Shown piece by piece: positions 16,416 through 24,400 of a stretch of 41,198 nucleotides of DNA. Origin of the DNA: Candidatus Methanoperedens sp. (lineage in GTDB: Archaea; Halobacteriota; Methanosarcinia; Methanosarcinales; Methanoperedenaceae). Below the pieces are notes generated by a model, which was given only the letters and a program-made list of their open reading frames with translations, was not told the DNA's origin and did no database searches. Both the position numbers and the translations under genes were made by a program. The stretch lies in contig JAPZAP010000082.1 of the NCBI GenBank assembly GCA_027460585.1, forward strand, positions 1 through 41,198, written 5' to 3'. How positions within the stretch are numbered: position 1 is the stretch's first letter; every line of letters begins with the position of its first letter.

Positions 16416-16642
16416 GTTGTTGATAATAAAACCACCTTTTCAGGATACAGGAATATTGTTAGGAGTAGATAAATCTCACGTCGCCCTATATCGCGTATGC
16501 GGTTTGGAATATCAATCAAAATACTGCGCCAAAGTTTGCATCTGTGTCCTTCTTCCCTCAGGTGTTACTGCAGGATCGGGAAATGGCTGGGTTATTGGCA
16601 TTATTGTCAGGATTTAGAAAACAGTAATCATCCGTACGAATG
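16416..16642. other. upstream region of the importer operon, no gene
   Basis: About 230 bp before the binding-protein gene hold no ORF I can support. On the minus strand AAGGTGG lies roughly 17 nt before the start codon, farther than usual for a ribosome-binding site. The promoter is not obvious. The region ends at the GC-rich repeat at 16643. Confidence 0.5.
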
Positions 16643-16680
16643 GAACGCGGATGCCGCGGATTGCGCGGATTTACACGGAT
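16643..16680. repeat. CGCGGAT-type tandem repeat, left copy
   Basis: About four units of roughly 10 bp with CGCGGAT or CACGGAT cores. An inverted copy lies at 18439-18477 and a shorter, diverged version at 32103-32128. From memory, such CCGCGGAT repeats are scattered between genes in many prokaryotes. The two strong copies bracket a 1.8-kb stretch. Confidence 0.75.
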
Positions 16681-16852
16681 AGTTATAGTTTAGTGCAACA
16701 CACTTCATAATATCGACCTAAACAATATCTTTAGTTATACAATTGGAACATTATAAATCCTAACGATTTAAACTTTTATAAAATGTGTGTTGTTTTATGA
16801 AACGTTATAATTCGTATTGGTAGTTATCCTTAGACACAATATCTTACATCTT

Positions 16853-17656
16853 TCAATTCCCGTCGGGAAGCTTCTCTTGGATTTTCAATATAAGTTCATG
16901 CATAAACTCAGCATCTTTTTCCGATTTTTTAATTTCTTTGCGGAAATTGAGTGTTTCAAACATAGAGCATATGCCTAAACCCATCAAGATAAAACCAAAA
17001 ACAGTGAAAGCTATTTTTGGCACAGAAGATAAATCACCCGCAAGAAAAACAGATATTCCTATAATGAAGAGTGTTGTAGCAATTGAAAATATACTAATAA
17101 AATATGACTTAGAAGATTTTTTCGATTCATTCTTTGAAATAAGTGATTCTGTATACTTCTGCATATATCTGAATTGATTCCCTTTCGTGATCTCCTTAAT
17201 AGCAGAAGTGTCAGTGTCTTCTATCCTAATCGCTTCTTCAACTATATTTCTCAAACTCCCAAAATCCATTACTTTTTCAGCCTCTTTACTCATATATCCA
17301 GGTTCCTCCCTTATCTTTTTTCGCAATTCTATTAGGTCGTAGTAAAGCTTAGTCCAACTTGGAAATTCTCGGTGGGTCAAAATCAGTAAAACAACAATAT
17401 ATAAAATAAGTAAAATCATTTTTTGCGGGGCATCTAATAAGTTTAACATAAGGGCAGTCAATGCCGTTATAAGAATAGCACCCGGAAATAATATGCTTGA
17501 TTCGTGCTTGGTTATTTCTATGGCATCATTAAGAATATCCTTATCACTGCATACCTTTTTTAACTTATCCAACCTCTTCTCAATGTCACTTTCCTTTCTT
17601 ATATCTTTTCTTACATCATCGATTTGTTCATAAAGTGTCCTCACCGTCTTTATCAC
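16853..17656 (-). CDS. four-helix membrane protein with coiled-coil segments, hypothetical
   Basis: The 267-residue protein starts with a charged, probably coiled-coil stretch (1-50), then two close membrane helices (about 55-74 and 79-95), a cytoplasmic helical domain (about 96-183), two more helices (about 185-206 and 213-233) and a charged C-terminal helix. Paired hairpin helices with cytoplasmic coils recall SLATT-like or other effector-type membrane proteins, but I see no diagnostic motif. The gene is isolated: 437 bp upstream-of-importer sequence on one side and about 850 bp of non-coding sequence on the other. Base use is AT-rich relative to neighbours, and inverted repeats bracket it, so horizontal acquisition is possible. 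The function is unknown. Confidence 0.75.
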   Translation of the reverse strand: MIKTVRTLYEQIDDVRKDIRKESDIEKRLDKLKKVCSDKDILNDAIEITKHESSILFPGAILITALTALMLNLLDAPQKMILLILYIVVLLILTHREFPSWTKLYYDLIELRKKIREEPGYMSKEAEKVMDFGSLRNIVEEAIRIEDTDTSAIKEITKGNQFRYMQKYTESLISKNESKKSSKSYFISIFSIATTLFIIGISVFLAGDLSSVPKIAFTVFGFILMGLGICSMFETLNFRKEIKKSEKDAEFMHELILKIQEKLPDGN

Positions 17657-18052
17657 CCTTTTAACACATCCAACATATCCTAATTGTATATTAATATATC
17701 TTAGAATATATAGTAAAAAAAAAGCTTTGCAAACTATTGTGACTTTTCATTTTTATAAAAATCTATCTACCACTCGTGACGGTCAATTATTATAAATGAG
17801 CCAAGCAGACGGAAAGATGTTTAAAAGTGTCACAACGAAGAACGAACCTAAAAAAAGGTTATATAGGGACGTTGTTGAGTTGTTCTAGTGATAATAATAA
17901 ACAAACACGACTAAGATCATTCAACAGCTATCAATTTTCAACAATGAAATGAAAGCAGAGAAGCACCACGTAAATTAATTAACATGATGATTATTTAGGT
18001 CATATAAAACCAATTAGCCCTTAAAGGTTTCAATTACTCTAATACGATCAAG
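17657..18052. other. AT-rich intergenic stretch, nothing recognised
   Basis: Nearly 400 bp with no gene that I can support. It contains AT-rich promoter-like stretches upstream of the membrane-protein gene (around 17685-17715) and TTATATAGGG at about 17858. A 30-codon ORF at 17796-17888 has no ribosome-binding site and no recognisable sequence. Confidence 0.5.
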
Positions 18053-18436
18053 ACGCCGGACGGCGCGCAAGCGCGCCAGTCCGCGTGCGTGCATCTAAGA
18101 AGATCAAACCATAAAATGACCCTTAAAAATTGTTATATGGGATAGAGCGCCAATTTAACAATCGCGCCGGACAACGTGCGCGATAGTTAAATCGGGAGGT
18201 TGGGCGATAATGCGAAATGCGCATAATCGCGTTTTTCCTCAACCCTCACGCTTCACAAAAATTAATTTGCATTGCGAGGTCACGGAAATTATCAAGATTG
18301 ACCCCCCCGCCCTAAAGGGAGCACGCAAAAGCGAATGTGCGCCCGACCGCGCCGAATTAACCCTTCGGGATGGTGTAAGCAGCGAACAACGCCCCACGAT
18401 GCCTTATTAGCGATTATAAAGTGTTGCACTGCTAAT
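18053..18436. ncRNA. hairpin-dense region, candidate structured RNA
   Basis: Within an AT-rich gap this stretch is clearly more GC-rich and packed with strong hairpins: 18053-18086 (CGGAC+GGCGCG against CGCGCC+GTCCG, tetraloop CAAG); 18153-18192 (ATTTAAC, A, ATCGCGC against GCGCGAT, A, GTTAAAT, 10-nt loop); 18204-18230 (GCGAT, A, ATGCG against CGCAT, A, ATCGC), enclosed by GGTTG/CAACC; and 18406-18436 (ATTAGC/GCTAAT enclosing AGTG/CACT). TTATAT at 18132-18137 could serve as a TATA box for a plus-strand transcript beginning near 18160. I do not recognise RNase P, SRP or a riboswitch class. The alternative is a cluster of palindromic repeats without a transcript. The strand is not established. 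Confidence 0.35.
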
Positions 18437-18438
18437 CA

Positions 18439-18477
18439 AATCCGCGGGTATCCGCGTCATCCGCGCAATCCGCGTTC
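18439..18477. repeat. CGCGGAT-type tandem repeat, right inverted copy
   Basis: About four units with ATCCGCG cores, the reverse complement of the array at 16643-16680 with small differences. Together the two copies form a 1.8-kb inverted-repeat bracket around the membrane-protein gene and the hairpin-rich region. Confidence 0.75.
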
Positions 18478-18511
18478 TATCTCAAATTTTTTTCTCTCAA
18501 CCTATGAAATA

Positions 18512-18631
18512 TTAATCCTGTACTTTGCGGTGGTTATGAATGATTTTGTCAACTTCTGTTTCTTTTATCCCTCGTTCTCTTGCTATCGTTTCTGCTTTTG
18601 CAGCAAGAATTTCAAATTCCTTTATTTCCAT
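18512..18631 (-). CDS. small acidic/basic helical protein, 39 aa
   Basis: Four bases after the cgi121 stop codon (TGA, then TTGG) an ATG opens a 39-residue ORF that ends with TAA at 18512-18514. The product (start MEIKEFEILAAKAETIARER, then GIKETEVDKIIHNHRK) is highly charged, almost certainly two helices, and looks like real protein rather than noise. The tight spacing suggests co-translation with Cgi121. No motif is recognised. KEOPS complexes have small accessory subunits in some organisms, so a link is possible but is only an inference from position. Confidence 0.6.
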   Translation of the reverse strand: MEIKEFEILAAKAETIARERGIKETEVDKIIHNHRKVQD

Positions 18632-18635
18632 CCAA

Positions 18636-19127
18636 TCACTTCATTACATCCACAAGCGCAACCCTTTCCAGCACAAGTTCCGGGATCTTGTCGGCGCCCG
18701 CAGCTTCGATCTCCTCTTCAGTTATATTGAAAATATCCATCACAGCGCTTTTCTTTGATCCGTTGTATTGGAGCACATTACGCGGCGTGATCTCCTCAAA
18801 TACAGACAGGTCGATCATATCCTCGACAGCCACAATGGCGATATTGTTCCAGCCATCATGCACACCGATCTTTACAGCCCTGTTTATCTGGCGGGTCCCT
18901 GCAGCGTAAAGCATGATCTCTTTTGCAAGGTCGTTGGCGATATTTGTGCCTTTTTTGAATGAATCCAGCGCTTTCCCGATGGCGAATGTGAGATGTTCTT
19001 TGCCTGCCAGTTTATCAGCGTCAAAAGCCTGTATGGCTATGTTTTTTCCTGTGCTTATTTCTTTTATCTTTTTCAGGAAAAGCTCCTTATTTTCAATGAA
19101 AACAGTTCCTTCAAGTATCTGGATCAT
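18636..19127 (-). CDS. cgi121: Cgi121, KEOPS complex subunit
   Basis: The 163-residue protein matches Cgi121/TPRKB: it begins with the typical MIQILEGTVFI strand, has IQAFDADKLAGKEHLTFAIGKAL (the conserved DAD..AG..HL block) and the hallmark YAAGTRQINRAVKIG segment. Cgi121 binds Bud32 and tRNA in the KEOPS complex, which makes the t6A modification at tRNA position 37. The length is normal. It follows a zinc-finger protein gene by 4 bp, and a 39-residue ORF follows it. The other KEOPS genes (Kae1-Bud32, Pcc1) are not in the window. Confidence 0.87.
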   Translation of the reverse strand: MIQILEGTVFIENKELFLKKIKEISTGKNIAIQAFDADKLAGKEHLTFAIGKALDSFKKGTNIANDLAKEIMLYAAGTRQINRAVKIGVHDGWNNIAIVAVEDMIDLSVFEEITPRNVLQYNGSKKSAVMDIFNITEEEIEAAGADKIPELVLERVALVDVMK

Positions 19128-19131
19128 TGAT

Positions 19132-19722
19132 TTAATCCCTGTTTTTTATCAGATCATTCATTGCAGGAACATAATCCTTTAAACTTCCATCATCGTGGGC
19201 TTTAATGTCATTTAATATCTCAATAATAGAATTATCGATCTCATCGCACAATTCTGTCATTTTTTCATCATTCTCAAGATCTTTTTTAGTATATTTTGAG
19301 GTCAGGTTTCCAATGATCGCGATCCCGATAAGATTACCCAGGGCATGCAATGCATGTATTTCAGATGACTCAATGTTCTGCGGATTGCGGCGGCCTTTGC
19401 CAAAAAGCAATATCGAGCGAGCTGCAATTATCATTGAATTCTCAAAAACCTCGTCCGATTCATCATTTCCTGCACTGACAAGGGCAATTCCCATGAGATC
19501 ATGCGACAGGCTTTTTGGGAACATTGTTGCGTATAGATTTAATGCATCCACATAGATATCTTCCTCTTTTTTTACCATGGATTTCAGGAATTTATCCTCT
19601 TGCGGCTTCTTATTTGCCAATTTGTTTATTTTCAGATTTGAGAAACATGATTTACAGACTTCAAGTGTATAATATTTTTCCCCATTGTCCAGTAATTCAT
19701 CGCAAAAAAAACAATTTGTCAT
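19132..19722 (-). CDS. zinc-finger hypothetical protein, 196 aa
   Basis: An N-terminal treble-clef or zinc-ribbon-like site is visible (C4-F-F-C7 and C23-K-S-C26), followed by a helical domain of about 150 residues with no motif I recognise. ATG 19722 is preceded by CAGGAGC, and a TATA-like TTATATAAAA lies at 19741-19751, so this is the first gene of a unit with cgi121 and the 39-residue ORF. A nucleic-acid or complex-associated role would fit the company of Cgi121, but the function is unknown. Confidence 0.8.
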   Translation of the reverse strand: MTNCFFCDELLDNGEKYYTLEVCKSCFSNLKINKLANKKPQEDKFLKSMVKKEEDIYVDALNLYATMFPKSLSHDLMGIALVSAGNDESDEVFENSMIIAARSILLFGKGRRNPQNIESSEIHALHALGNLIGIAIIGNLTSKYTKKDLENDEKMTELCDEIDNSIIEILNDIKAHDDGSLKDYVPAMNDLIKNRD

Positions 19723-19740
19723 AATGTTGCTCCTGTGTAT

Positions 19741-19751
19741 TTTTATATAAT
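19741..19751 (-). promoter_or_regulatory. TATA box of the zinc-finger/cgi121 unit
   Basis: On the minus strand this reads ATTATATAAAA, a near-consensus archaeal TATA box about 24 bp upstream of the ATG at 19722. The spacing predicts a very short leader, although an AGGAG is also present in front of the start codon. Confidence 0.5.
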
Positions 19752-19868
19752 ATGCAAATAATGACCGCTTTAAGATTATATTTTTGCATAACTCCGAAGT
19801 TAACTAAATATGGAAAAGATAGAGAATAGACAACTCTTTGAATAATATATAAACAAGGAATCGGAATT

Positions 19869-20615
19869 TCAAATCAACAAATCAGAAAGTTTTGCGAGCT
19901 CTTCTGGAGAGATCGTTTCTGCCCTTTGTTCGATAATATCCTGCGGCAGCTTTTCAAGCGCACTTTCTTTAATCCCAAGCATCGCTGCATTATTCAATAT
20001 TGCATTCTTAAGTTTTTTTCTTCGTTGTGAAAAAGCTGCTAATATGAATTTCATGAAGAAATCCACATCCCTGACTTCATATGGTGGTGGTCGCGGTACT
20101 ACCCTGACTATTGCCGAATCCACTTTAGGGGGAGTACTGAAAGCATGCCGCGAGACAACTTCAAGAATTTCAACCTGGGCATGATACTGGACAGCAATTG
20201 AAAGCCTGCCGTAATCCTTGCTGCCAGCTGAAGCGACCAGCCTTTTTGCAAATTCATGCTGGTACATAAGGATTCCCAGTTCAAATCCATGCTGCAGCAA
20301 TCTAAAAGTAACAGGAGAAGAGATAGAATAAGGAAGATTTGAAATTACTTTATTATAATGCGGGAATTCCTCTTTAAGGGCATCTCCTATTATCACTTCA
20401 ACATTTTCCGCCTTTTTTATTGAAGGAGCAAGTTCCGGATCTACTTCAATGGCTATTACTTTCCCGGCCTTCTTTGCAAGTTTTGCAGTAAGGTTCCCAT
20501 AGCCTGCACCGATTTCAAGGACGGTATCAGCCTTAGTTAACTTTCCGTATTCGATGATCCTTTCAAGAACCTGCTCATCTATCAGGAAATGCTGGTCCTT
20601 TTTATACCATTTCAT
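19869..20615 (-). CDS. ksgA: KsgA/Dim1, 16S rRNA adenine dimethyltransferase
   Basis: KsgA dimethylates two adjacent adenines in the 3' terminal loop of small-subunit rRNA during late ribosome assembly. The 248-residue protein has N-terminal DQHFLIDEQVLERI, SAM-binding VLEIGAGYGNLT, IEVDPEL, GDAL and the catalytic motif NLPYSISSPV, then the small C-terminal helical domain (AAFSQRRKKLKNAI). It lacks the longer N-terminal extension of many bacterial forms, as is usual in archaea. Its ATG overlaps the stop of the DUF655 gene upstream, the usual archaeal gene pairing. Confidence 0.97.
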   Translation of the reverse strand: MKWYKKDQHFLIDEQVLERIIEYGKLTKADTVLEIGAGYGNLTAKLAKKAGKVIAIEVDPELAPSIKKAENVEVIIGDALKEEFPHYNKVISNLPYSISSPVTFRLLQHGFELGILMYQHEFAKRLVASAGSKDYGRLSIAVQYHAQVEILEVVSRHAFSTPPKVDSAIVRVVPRPPPYEVRDVDFFMKFILAAFSQRRKKLKNAILNNAAMLGIKESALEKLPQDIIEQRAETISPEELAKLSDLLI

Positions 20616-21202
20616 CTTTTAAGCGGCATCGGGGTCGTAAAAATGCGATATTTTATATTGTCATCCTTTAATTCGTCCATAACCCTGTGAGCTATAAGTT
20701 TTTCAGGCGCGTGGAGTCCTTTGACCCTTTCCACCAGATTTTTGAAACTCTCGAATTTCCCTTTCTTTTTCTCTTCTATTATTCCCCACATGAGTTTCTT
20801 TCCTATACCTGGCAGAAGCTCAAGCATATGAAGGCGGGTGGTTATAGGGTAAGCATCATTAAAGAAAGCCAGGAAATGTGTTTCATTTGCAAGGATAACT
20901 TCCTCAATAACATGTGGGAGTTCCATCTGGGAGCCATGTGTCAGTTCAGTAAAAGCTATCCTTCTCTTGACATGATCAATGGCCGGGCGGTCTCCGTCCC
21001 CGATATAGACTTTATCCTGGACATTTACGATTGCATTCTCTTTGGGCATAAGTTCCATCAAGACAAAATGTTTCTCTCCAACAGCCTGGATAAGGGGTTT
21101 TTTTTGATAGATCGGCCGGGAATCATCTGAACGCCCATACTGTAGATAATCAAGAATATAAGCTGTGTTTTCTTTTTCCTGTTTTTTCCCTAGGGTTATC
21201 AT
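20612..21202 (-). CDS. DUF655 RNA-binding-like protein
   Basis: I start at ATG 21202; a TTG one codon earlier is open but unnecessary. The 196-residue product matches the archaeal DUF655 family: an N-terminal OB-like part with ILDYLQYG and VYIGDGDR, and a C-terminal helix-hairpin-helix region with LELLPGIGKKLMWGIIEE. It is embedded in the conserved archaeal order L21e, RpoF, DUF655, KsgA, which suggests a role in ribosome or RNA metabolism. The biochemical function is not established. Confidence 0.92.
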   Translation of the reverse strand: MITLGKKQEKENTAYILDYLQYGRSDDSRPIYQKKPLIQAVGEKHFVLMELMPKENAIVNVQDKVYIGDGDRPAIDHVKRRIAFTELTHGSQMELPHVIEEVILANETHFLAFFNDAYPITTRLHMLELLPGIGKKLMWGIIEEKKKGKFESFKNLVERVKGLHAPEKLIAHRVMDELKDDNIKYRIFTTPMPLKR

Positions 21203-21281
21203 CAAATACCACTCGCTTTGAAACTTTTCTTGGTCGAACTATAACTATTTAGAATAAATGCAACTTTAGTATTTTTCGGTT

Positions 21282-21632
21282 TCAGGTATATTTCATCACA
21301 ATTTCAAGGATGTCTTTTAGCTCGTTTTCACTGAGAGTATATCGCTCTTTTGCATATATTGACCTGACCTCATCATTGGTCATGGGAAGTATATCAGCAA
21401 TCCTAACTGCGATCTCAGGTTTCATTTTCTCAAGTTTAGATAACTCGTTCATTAATTCCCTGGATTTTTGTGCGTCAAGCCTGGCAAATATCTCAGCATG
21501 TGATATTGCCTTTCGCAATTCATATCCGAGTTCCTTTTCTTCTTTTGACCTTTCTTCCCTGACCTCTTCAAGCAGGTTCCTGACCTCACCAAGGGTCAGT
21601 ATCTCTTCGCTGATTATCTGCTTCACTAACAT
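21282..21632 (-). CDS. rpoF: RNA polymerase subunit F (Rpb4 homologue)
   Basis: RpoF pairs with RpoE (Rpb7) to form the stalk of archaeal RNA polymerase, which helps open-complex formation and binds emerging RNA. The 116-residue protein has the family features: an N-terminal EEILTLGEVRNLLEE segment, a central helix with ISHAEIFARLDAQKSRELM, and the C-terminal HRDC-like helices ending ELKDILEIVMKYT. The length is normal. It starts 11 bp after the L21e stop and is probably co-transcribed with it. Confidence 0.95.
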   Translation of the reverse strand: MLVKQIISEEILTLGEVRNLLEEVREERSKEEKELGYELRKAISHAEIFARLDAQKSRELMNELSKLEKMKPEIAVRIADILPMTNDEVRSIYAKERYTLSENELKDILEIVMKYT

Positions 21633-21643
21633 TATTTCACCGG

Positions 21644-21934
21644 TTATTTCTGGGGGGTCAAATGCTCAGGTAGAATAATGACTTCTTTCATTAGCCCGCC
21701 ATCCCTGACTTCAACTATATAGGCACGGCCGCGCTGGCTCAGGACTTTTCCTGTTCTTCCCTGGAACTTGGGATGTGGCATTCCATTCTGGATGCCGGGG
21801 TCAAGATCTATGTTCACGATATCTCCTTCTTTAAAGAGCTGTATCGCCCTGCTTATTGGGGACATTCCCTTTTCCCGAACTGTTTTCTTTAGCTTATATC
21901 GTGATTTTCTTCTTGTTCCGTGACTTTGTGGCAT
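21644..21934 (-). CDS. rpl21e: ribosomal protein L21e
   Basis: The 96-residue product is a complete L21e of the large ribosomal subunit, recognisable from [17 protein letters not shown], the SH3-like core with [20 protein letters not shown] and [11 protein letters not shown]. It is basic at the N-terminus as expected for rRNA contact. It lies in the archaeal translation cluster between pus10 (29 bp upstream) and rpoF. Confidence 0.98.
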   Translation of the reverse strand: MPQSHGTRRKSRYKLKKTVREKGMSPISRAIQLFKEGDIVNIDLDPGIQNGMPHPKFQGRTGKVLSQRGRAYIVEVRDGGLMKEVIILPEHLTPQK

Positions 21935-21963
21935 AATATTTCTCCGAATTATAACTGTTATTC

Positions 21964-23202
21964 TTATCCTACTTTAATTACTTCAAGTTCTATAACTTTT
22001 GCCTCGCTTCCAATTAGTGAAGCTACGCTTGGTATGGTACGTCCGCCATCACCAGAAACCAGTTCCTTGACATAGAGCCCGCCTTCACAATTTATGACGA
22101 GAATCGCGGTATTTTCATTATACGATTCAAGGTCGGCCGAGTGAACCTTGCGTATTCGTTCAAGATCAGCACGCCTGTGAAGCACTCTTGTTGGTGTGTT
22201 CTGTTTGATGAGAGTTTTACTTATTACGTTAAGGGATGATTTAAGTTTTTCCTCTGTTGTATTGTGAGTTATCTTCATTCGATATACTTTATCCACTTTC
22301 ATTGATTTCAATTGTTCAACAGTTTCACTCTCTACGAATTTAAGACCGAGTACCTCGATCTTACCTTCCGCGCCCCGGTTTATTTCGGCTTCAAGCGCAC
22401 TCAGGTCAAGGCTTCTTTTATGGGGTCTTTTTGCCTCAACCACAAATGGCCTGCCATCACCCAGCATCAGGGCATCGATATCCTCGCGCCCAGCCCCGTG
22501 AAAAGCTGTATCATCACACTGTGCCGCCGCCAAAAGATGCGGTTTTATGAGTTCATCAACTGATTCCGGGTACATCTTTCCCGTATTATCGCAACGTTCA
22601 CATCCTTCCCCGCCGCATTCCCGGCATGGCCACCTGGTCTGTGGTATTCCCCGGATAAGTTTCCGGTACCTTCCATAGATATAAAGGGAGTTTATTTGGA
22701 CCTCCACATCATTATTTTCAAGATCAAGAAGCGCCACAACCTGCGGTTTCTTAAGGTTTGCCCTCTTGCCTGTAATCCTTTCTATCCTTTTTCCCACCTC
22801 ACGGTTCAATTCAGTCTTCAGGGGCTCGGCAAAAGTAGTGCCGCTTTCTGCCCACAGGATCTCCTCGTTCTCGGCAAGAAGCCCTGTAACCTTTGTTCCA
22901 ACGAGAAAATTGCTATATTCATAATCCGAAAGTGCCTCAACACTCTTCTTTACCCATGCATCGATATCCAGGAAAAGATTATTGCAGACCCAGCATTTTA
23001 TTTCGCCGCTGCTTCTTGTAAGCAGATCCTGGAGCTCTTTATCCTTTTCTGCTCCCGCATTCATGGAACTTACAAGTTTCAGGGCTGCACCGCGCTGGTC
23101 ATTGGACAAACCGGTTGAGAGTTTTGCGAACTGTCTTCCGAGGCAGTGATCGCAAATCGCTCCTTCATGCAAGATCTTACGGGTTATATCAATGATTGTC
23201 AT
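21964..23202 (-). CDS. pus10: Pus10, tRNA pseudouridine-54/55 synthase
   Basis: Archaeal Pus10 makes pseudouridine at tRNA positions 54 and 55. The 412-residue protein has the N-terminal THUMP-containing part with zinc-binding cysteines (CDHCLGRQF and CWVC), a mid-protein cluster [12 protein letters not shown], the catalytic aspartate region [19 protein letters not shown] and the C-terminal [22 protein letters not shown] block. The length is typical. It starts 24 bp after trmY, whose product methylates the pseudouridine-54 that Pus10 makes, so the pair forms a two-step pathway to m1-pseudouridine-54. Confidence 0.97.
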   Translation of the reverse strand: MTIIDITRKILHEGAICDHCLGRQFAKLSTGLSNDQRGAALKLVSSMNAGAEKDKELQDLLTRSSGEIKCWVCNNLFLDIDAWVKKSVEALSDYEYSNFLVGTKVTGLLAENEEILWAESGTTFAEPLKTELNREVGKRIERITGKRANLKKPQVVALLDLENNDVEVQINSLYIYGRYRKLIRGIPQTRWPCRECGGEGCERCDNTGKMYPESVDELIKPHLLAAAQCDDTAFHGAGREDIDALMLGDGRPFVVEAKRPHKRSLDLSALEAEINRGAEGKIEVLGLKFVESETVEQLKSMKVDKVYRMKITHNTTEEKLKSSLNVISKTLIKQNTPTRVLHRRADLERIRKVHSADLESYNENTAILVINCEGGLYVKELVSGDGGRTIPSVASLIGSEAKVIELEVIKVG

Positions 23203-23226
23203 CCGGTTCTCAATATCCGGGGTGTT

Positions 23227-23817
23227 CTAAATATGTTTCCCTCTGTCCATCTCATTATGCAATAACATAATGCAGTGGTCAGCATGCAGTGATAGCGGTC
23301 CAACGCTGATCATCTCATGTTCGCACCCAAGTATTATTTTCTCTTCATCTTCTGTCAACCCTAAATGATCACCCAGCACAAACAACCGATCTGACTGCGG
23401 ATCAAATTTATTTACGCGGATATCCTCCCCGTCTTCCCTCAGATAGGTTACTTTCATATCCAATTCTTTAATAATGTCATCCAGGTCACCTTTGCGTATG
23501 CTCACCCCGGCAGTGGATTCTGTCCAGAAATCCTGGGCTTTTTTCTCAAGAGCCTTTTTGATCAATGAAGCGGCGCTTCGTTCATCTGGGCTCAGGTATC
23601 TGACAGCGCTGCCATCAAAGCGGATGATTTTTGGGGGTGAAGGTTCACCTTTGAGCACAAGAAAAACGCAAACATCCCGTCTTATGTCATGGGATAAGAA
23701 GAGCGCCGCATTAACGCACCTGCAAAGGATATCCATGCGCCCTGCCGCACCCGGAAGGTCATTAAGTGAAAAAGTTTCAGTAACCGCTTTGTGTCCGATG
23801 ATCAGGAAATTCTTCAT
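23227..23817 (-). CDS. trmY: TrmY, tRNA pseudouridine-54 N1-methyltransferase
   Basis: TrmY is a SPOUT-class enzyme that methylates N1 of pseudouridine-54 in archaeal tRNA. The 196-residue product has family blocks near the N-terminus (IIGHKAVTETFSLNDLPGA and GRMDILCRCVNAALFLSHDI), then IRFDGSAVRYLSPDERSAA, and the C-terminal knot with FVLGDHLGLTEDEE and SVGPLSLHADHCI that binds SAM. It heads the run trmY, pus10, L21e, rpoF, DUF655, ksgA. Confidence 0.96.
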   Translation of the reverse strand: MKNFLIIGHKAVTETFSLNDLPGAAGRMDILCRCVNAALFLSHDIRRDVCVFLVLKGEPSPPKIIRFDGSAVRYLSPDERSAASLIKKALEKKAQDFWTESTAGVSIRKGDLDDIIKELDMKVTYLREDGEDIRVNKFDPQSDRLFVLGDHLGLTEDEEKIILGCEHEMISVGPLSLHADHCIMLLHNEMDRGKHI

Positions 23818-23896
23818 GAGAGAAGAAATGCATGATGAATATGATTCATTTTAATTTTTTCTGGTCGGAGGTAAATTCACTCAAAAATTGAGAGTT

Positions 23897-24250
23897 CTAC
23901 TGATGTGATTTCAAATCAGTAGATCTTATTTCATCAAGGACTTTTGATATCAATGTTTTAGCATTCTGGAGATGGGCTGTGCCGCTCCCTGCCAGTTGGG
24001 TGAAATTATCCTGTATGAAAACCTCATTCTCCTGCAACAGGTAAACGTAATAAACAAGTATGCCCCAATAAATAGAAGCACCAATGAACATTGCACCTGA
24101 CATTGCAAGCAACTGGTAATATATCATCGCAGTTGTCATTCCACCGGGTCTTAAAATATCAATTGCAGAAATGAAATTGTATAATATTATCAATCCTAAA
24201 ACTATCGGTATGATACCGATTATTAGCAGGTTATTCTTGTTCAGTCTCAT
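23897..24250 (-). CDS. small membrane protein, 117 aa, hypothetical
   Basis: Two membrane helices are evident (about 8-30 and 44-70), followed by a soluble helical tail of about 45 residues. There is no motif I recognise. The gene stands alone on the minus strand between trmY (79 bp from its 3' side) and a divergently transcribed gene. CATATAATA at 24262-24270 could be its TATA box on the minus strand, which would make it nearly leaderless. Confidence 0.7.
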   Translation of the reverse strand: MRLNKNNLLIIGIIPIVLGLIILYNFISAIDILRPGGMTTAMIYYQLLAMSGAMFIGASIYWGILVYYVYLLQENEVFIQDNFTQLAGSGTAHLQNAKTLISKVLDEIRSTDLKSHQ

Positions 24251-24400
24251 ATTTCCCTCTGCATATAATATGTGAATTCACTATTTAAATCTGCCTGATA
24301 TTGAAGAAATAATAAAGGTTCTTAAAAGAAGGAATCTAAATAAGAATACTTTCACATTGCTTGAGAAAGCTTATTTGCCTGATAAGAGGATGTATACCAT

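Noticed and set aside
17796-17888. 30-codon ORF starting MSQADGKMFK
   Set aside because: No ribosome-binding site, no homology signal, and it is followed by many stops; most likely chance.
18153-18192. Resemblance to an integron attC site (ATTTAAC ... GTTAAAT arms)
   Set aside because: The arms fit loosely, but the spacers are one base instead of the usual five to six, no integrase or cassette is present, and the symmetry is better explained as a simple hairpin.
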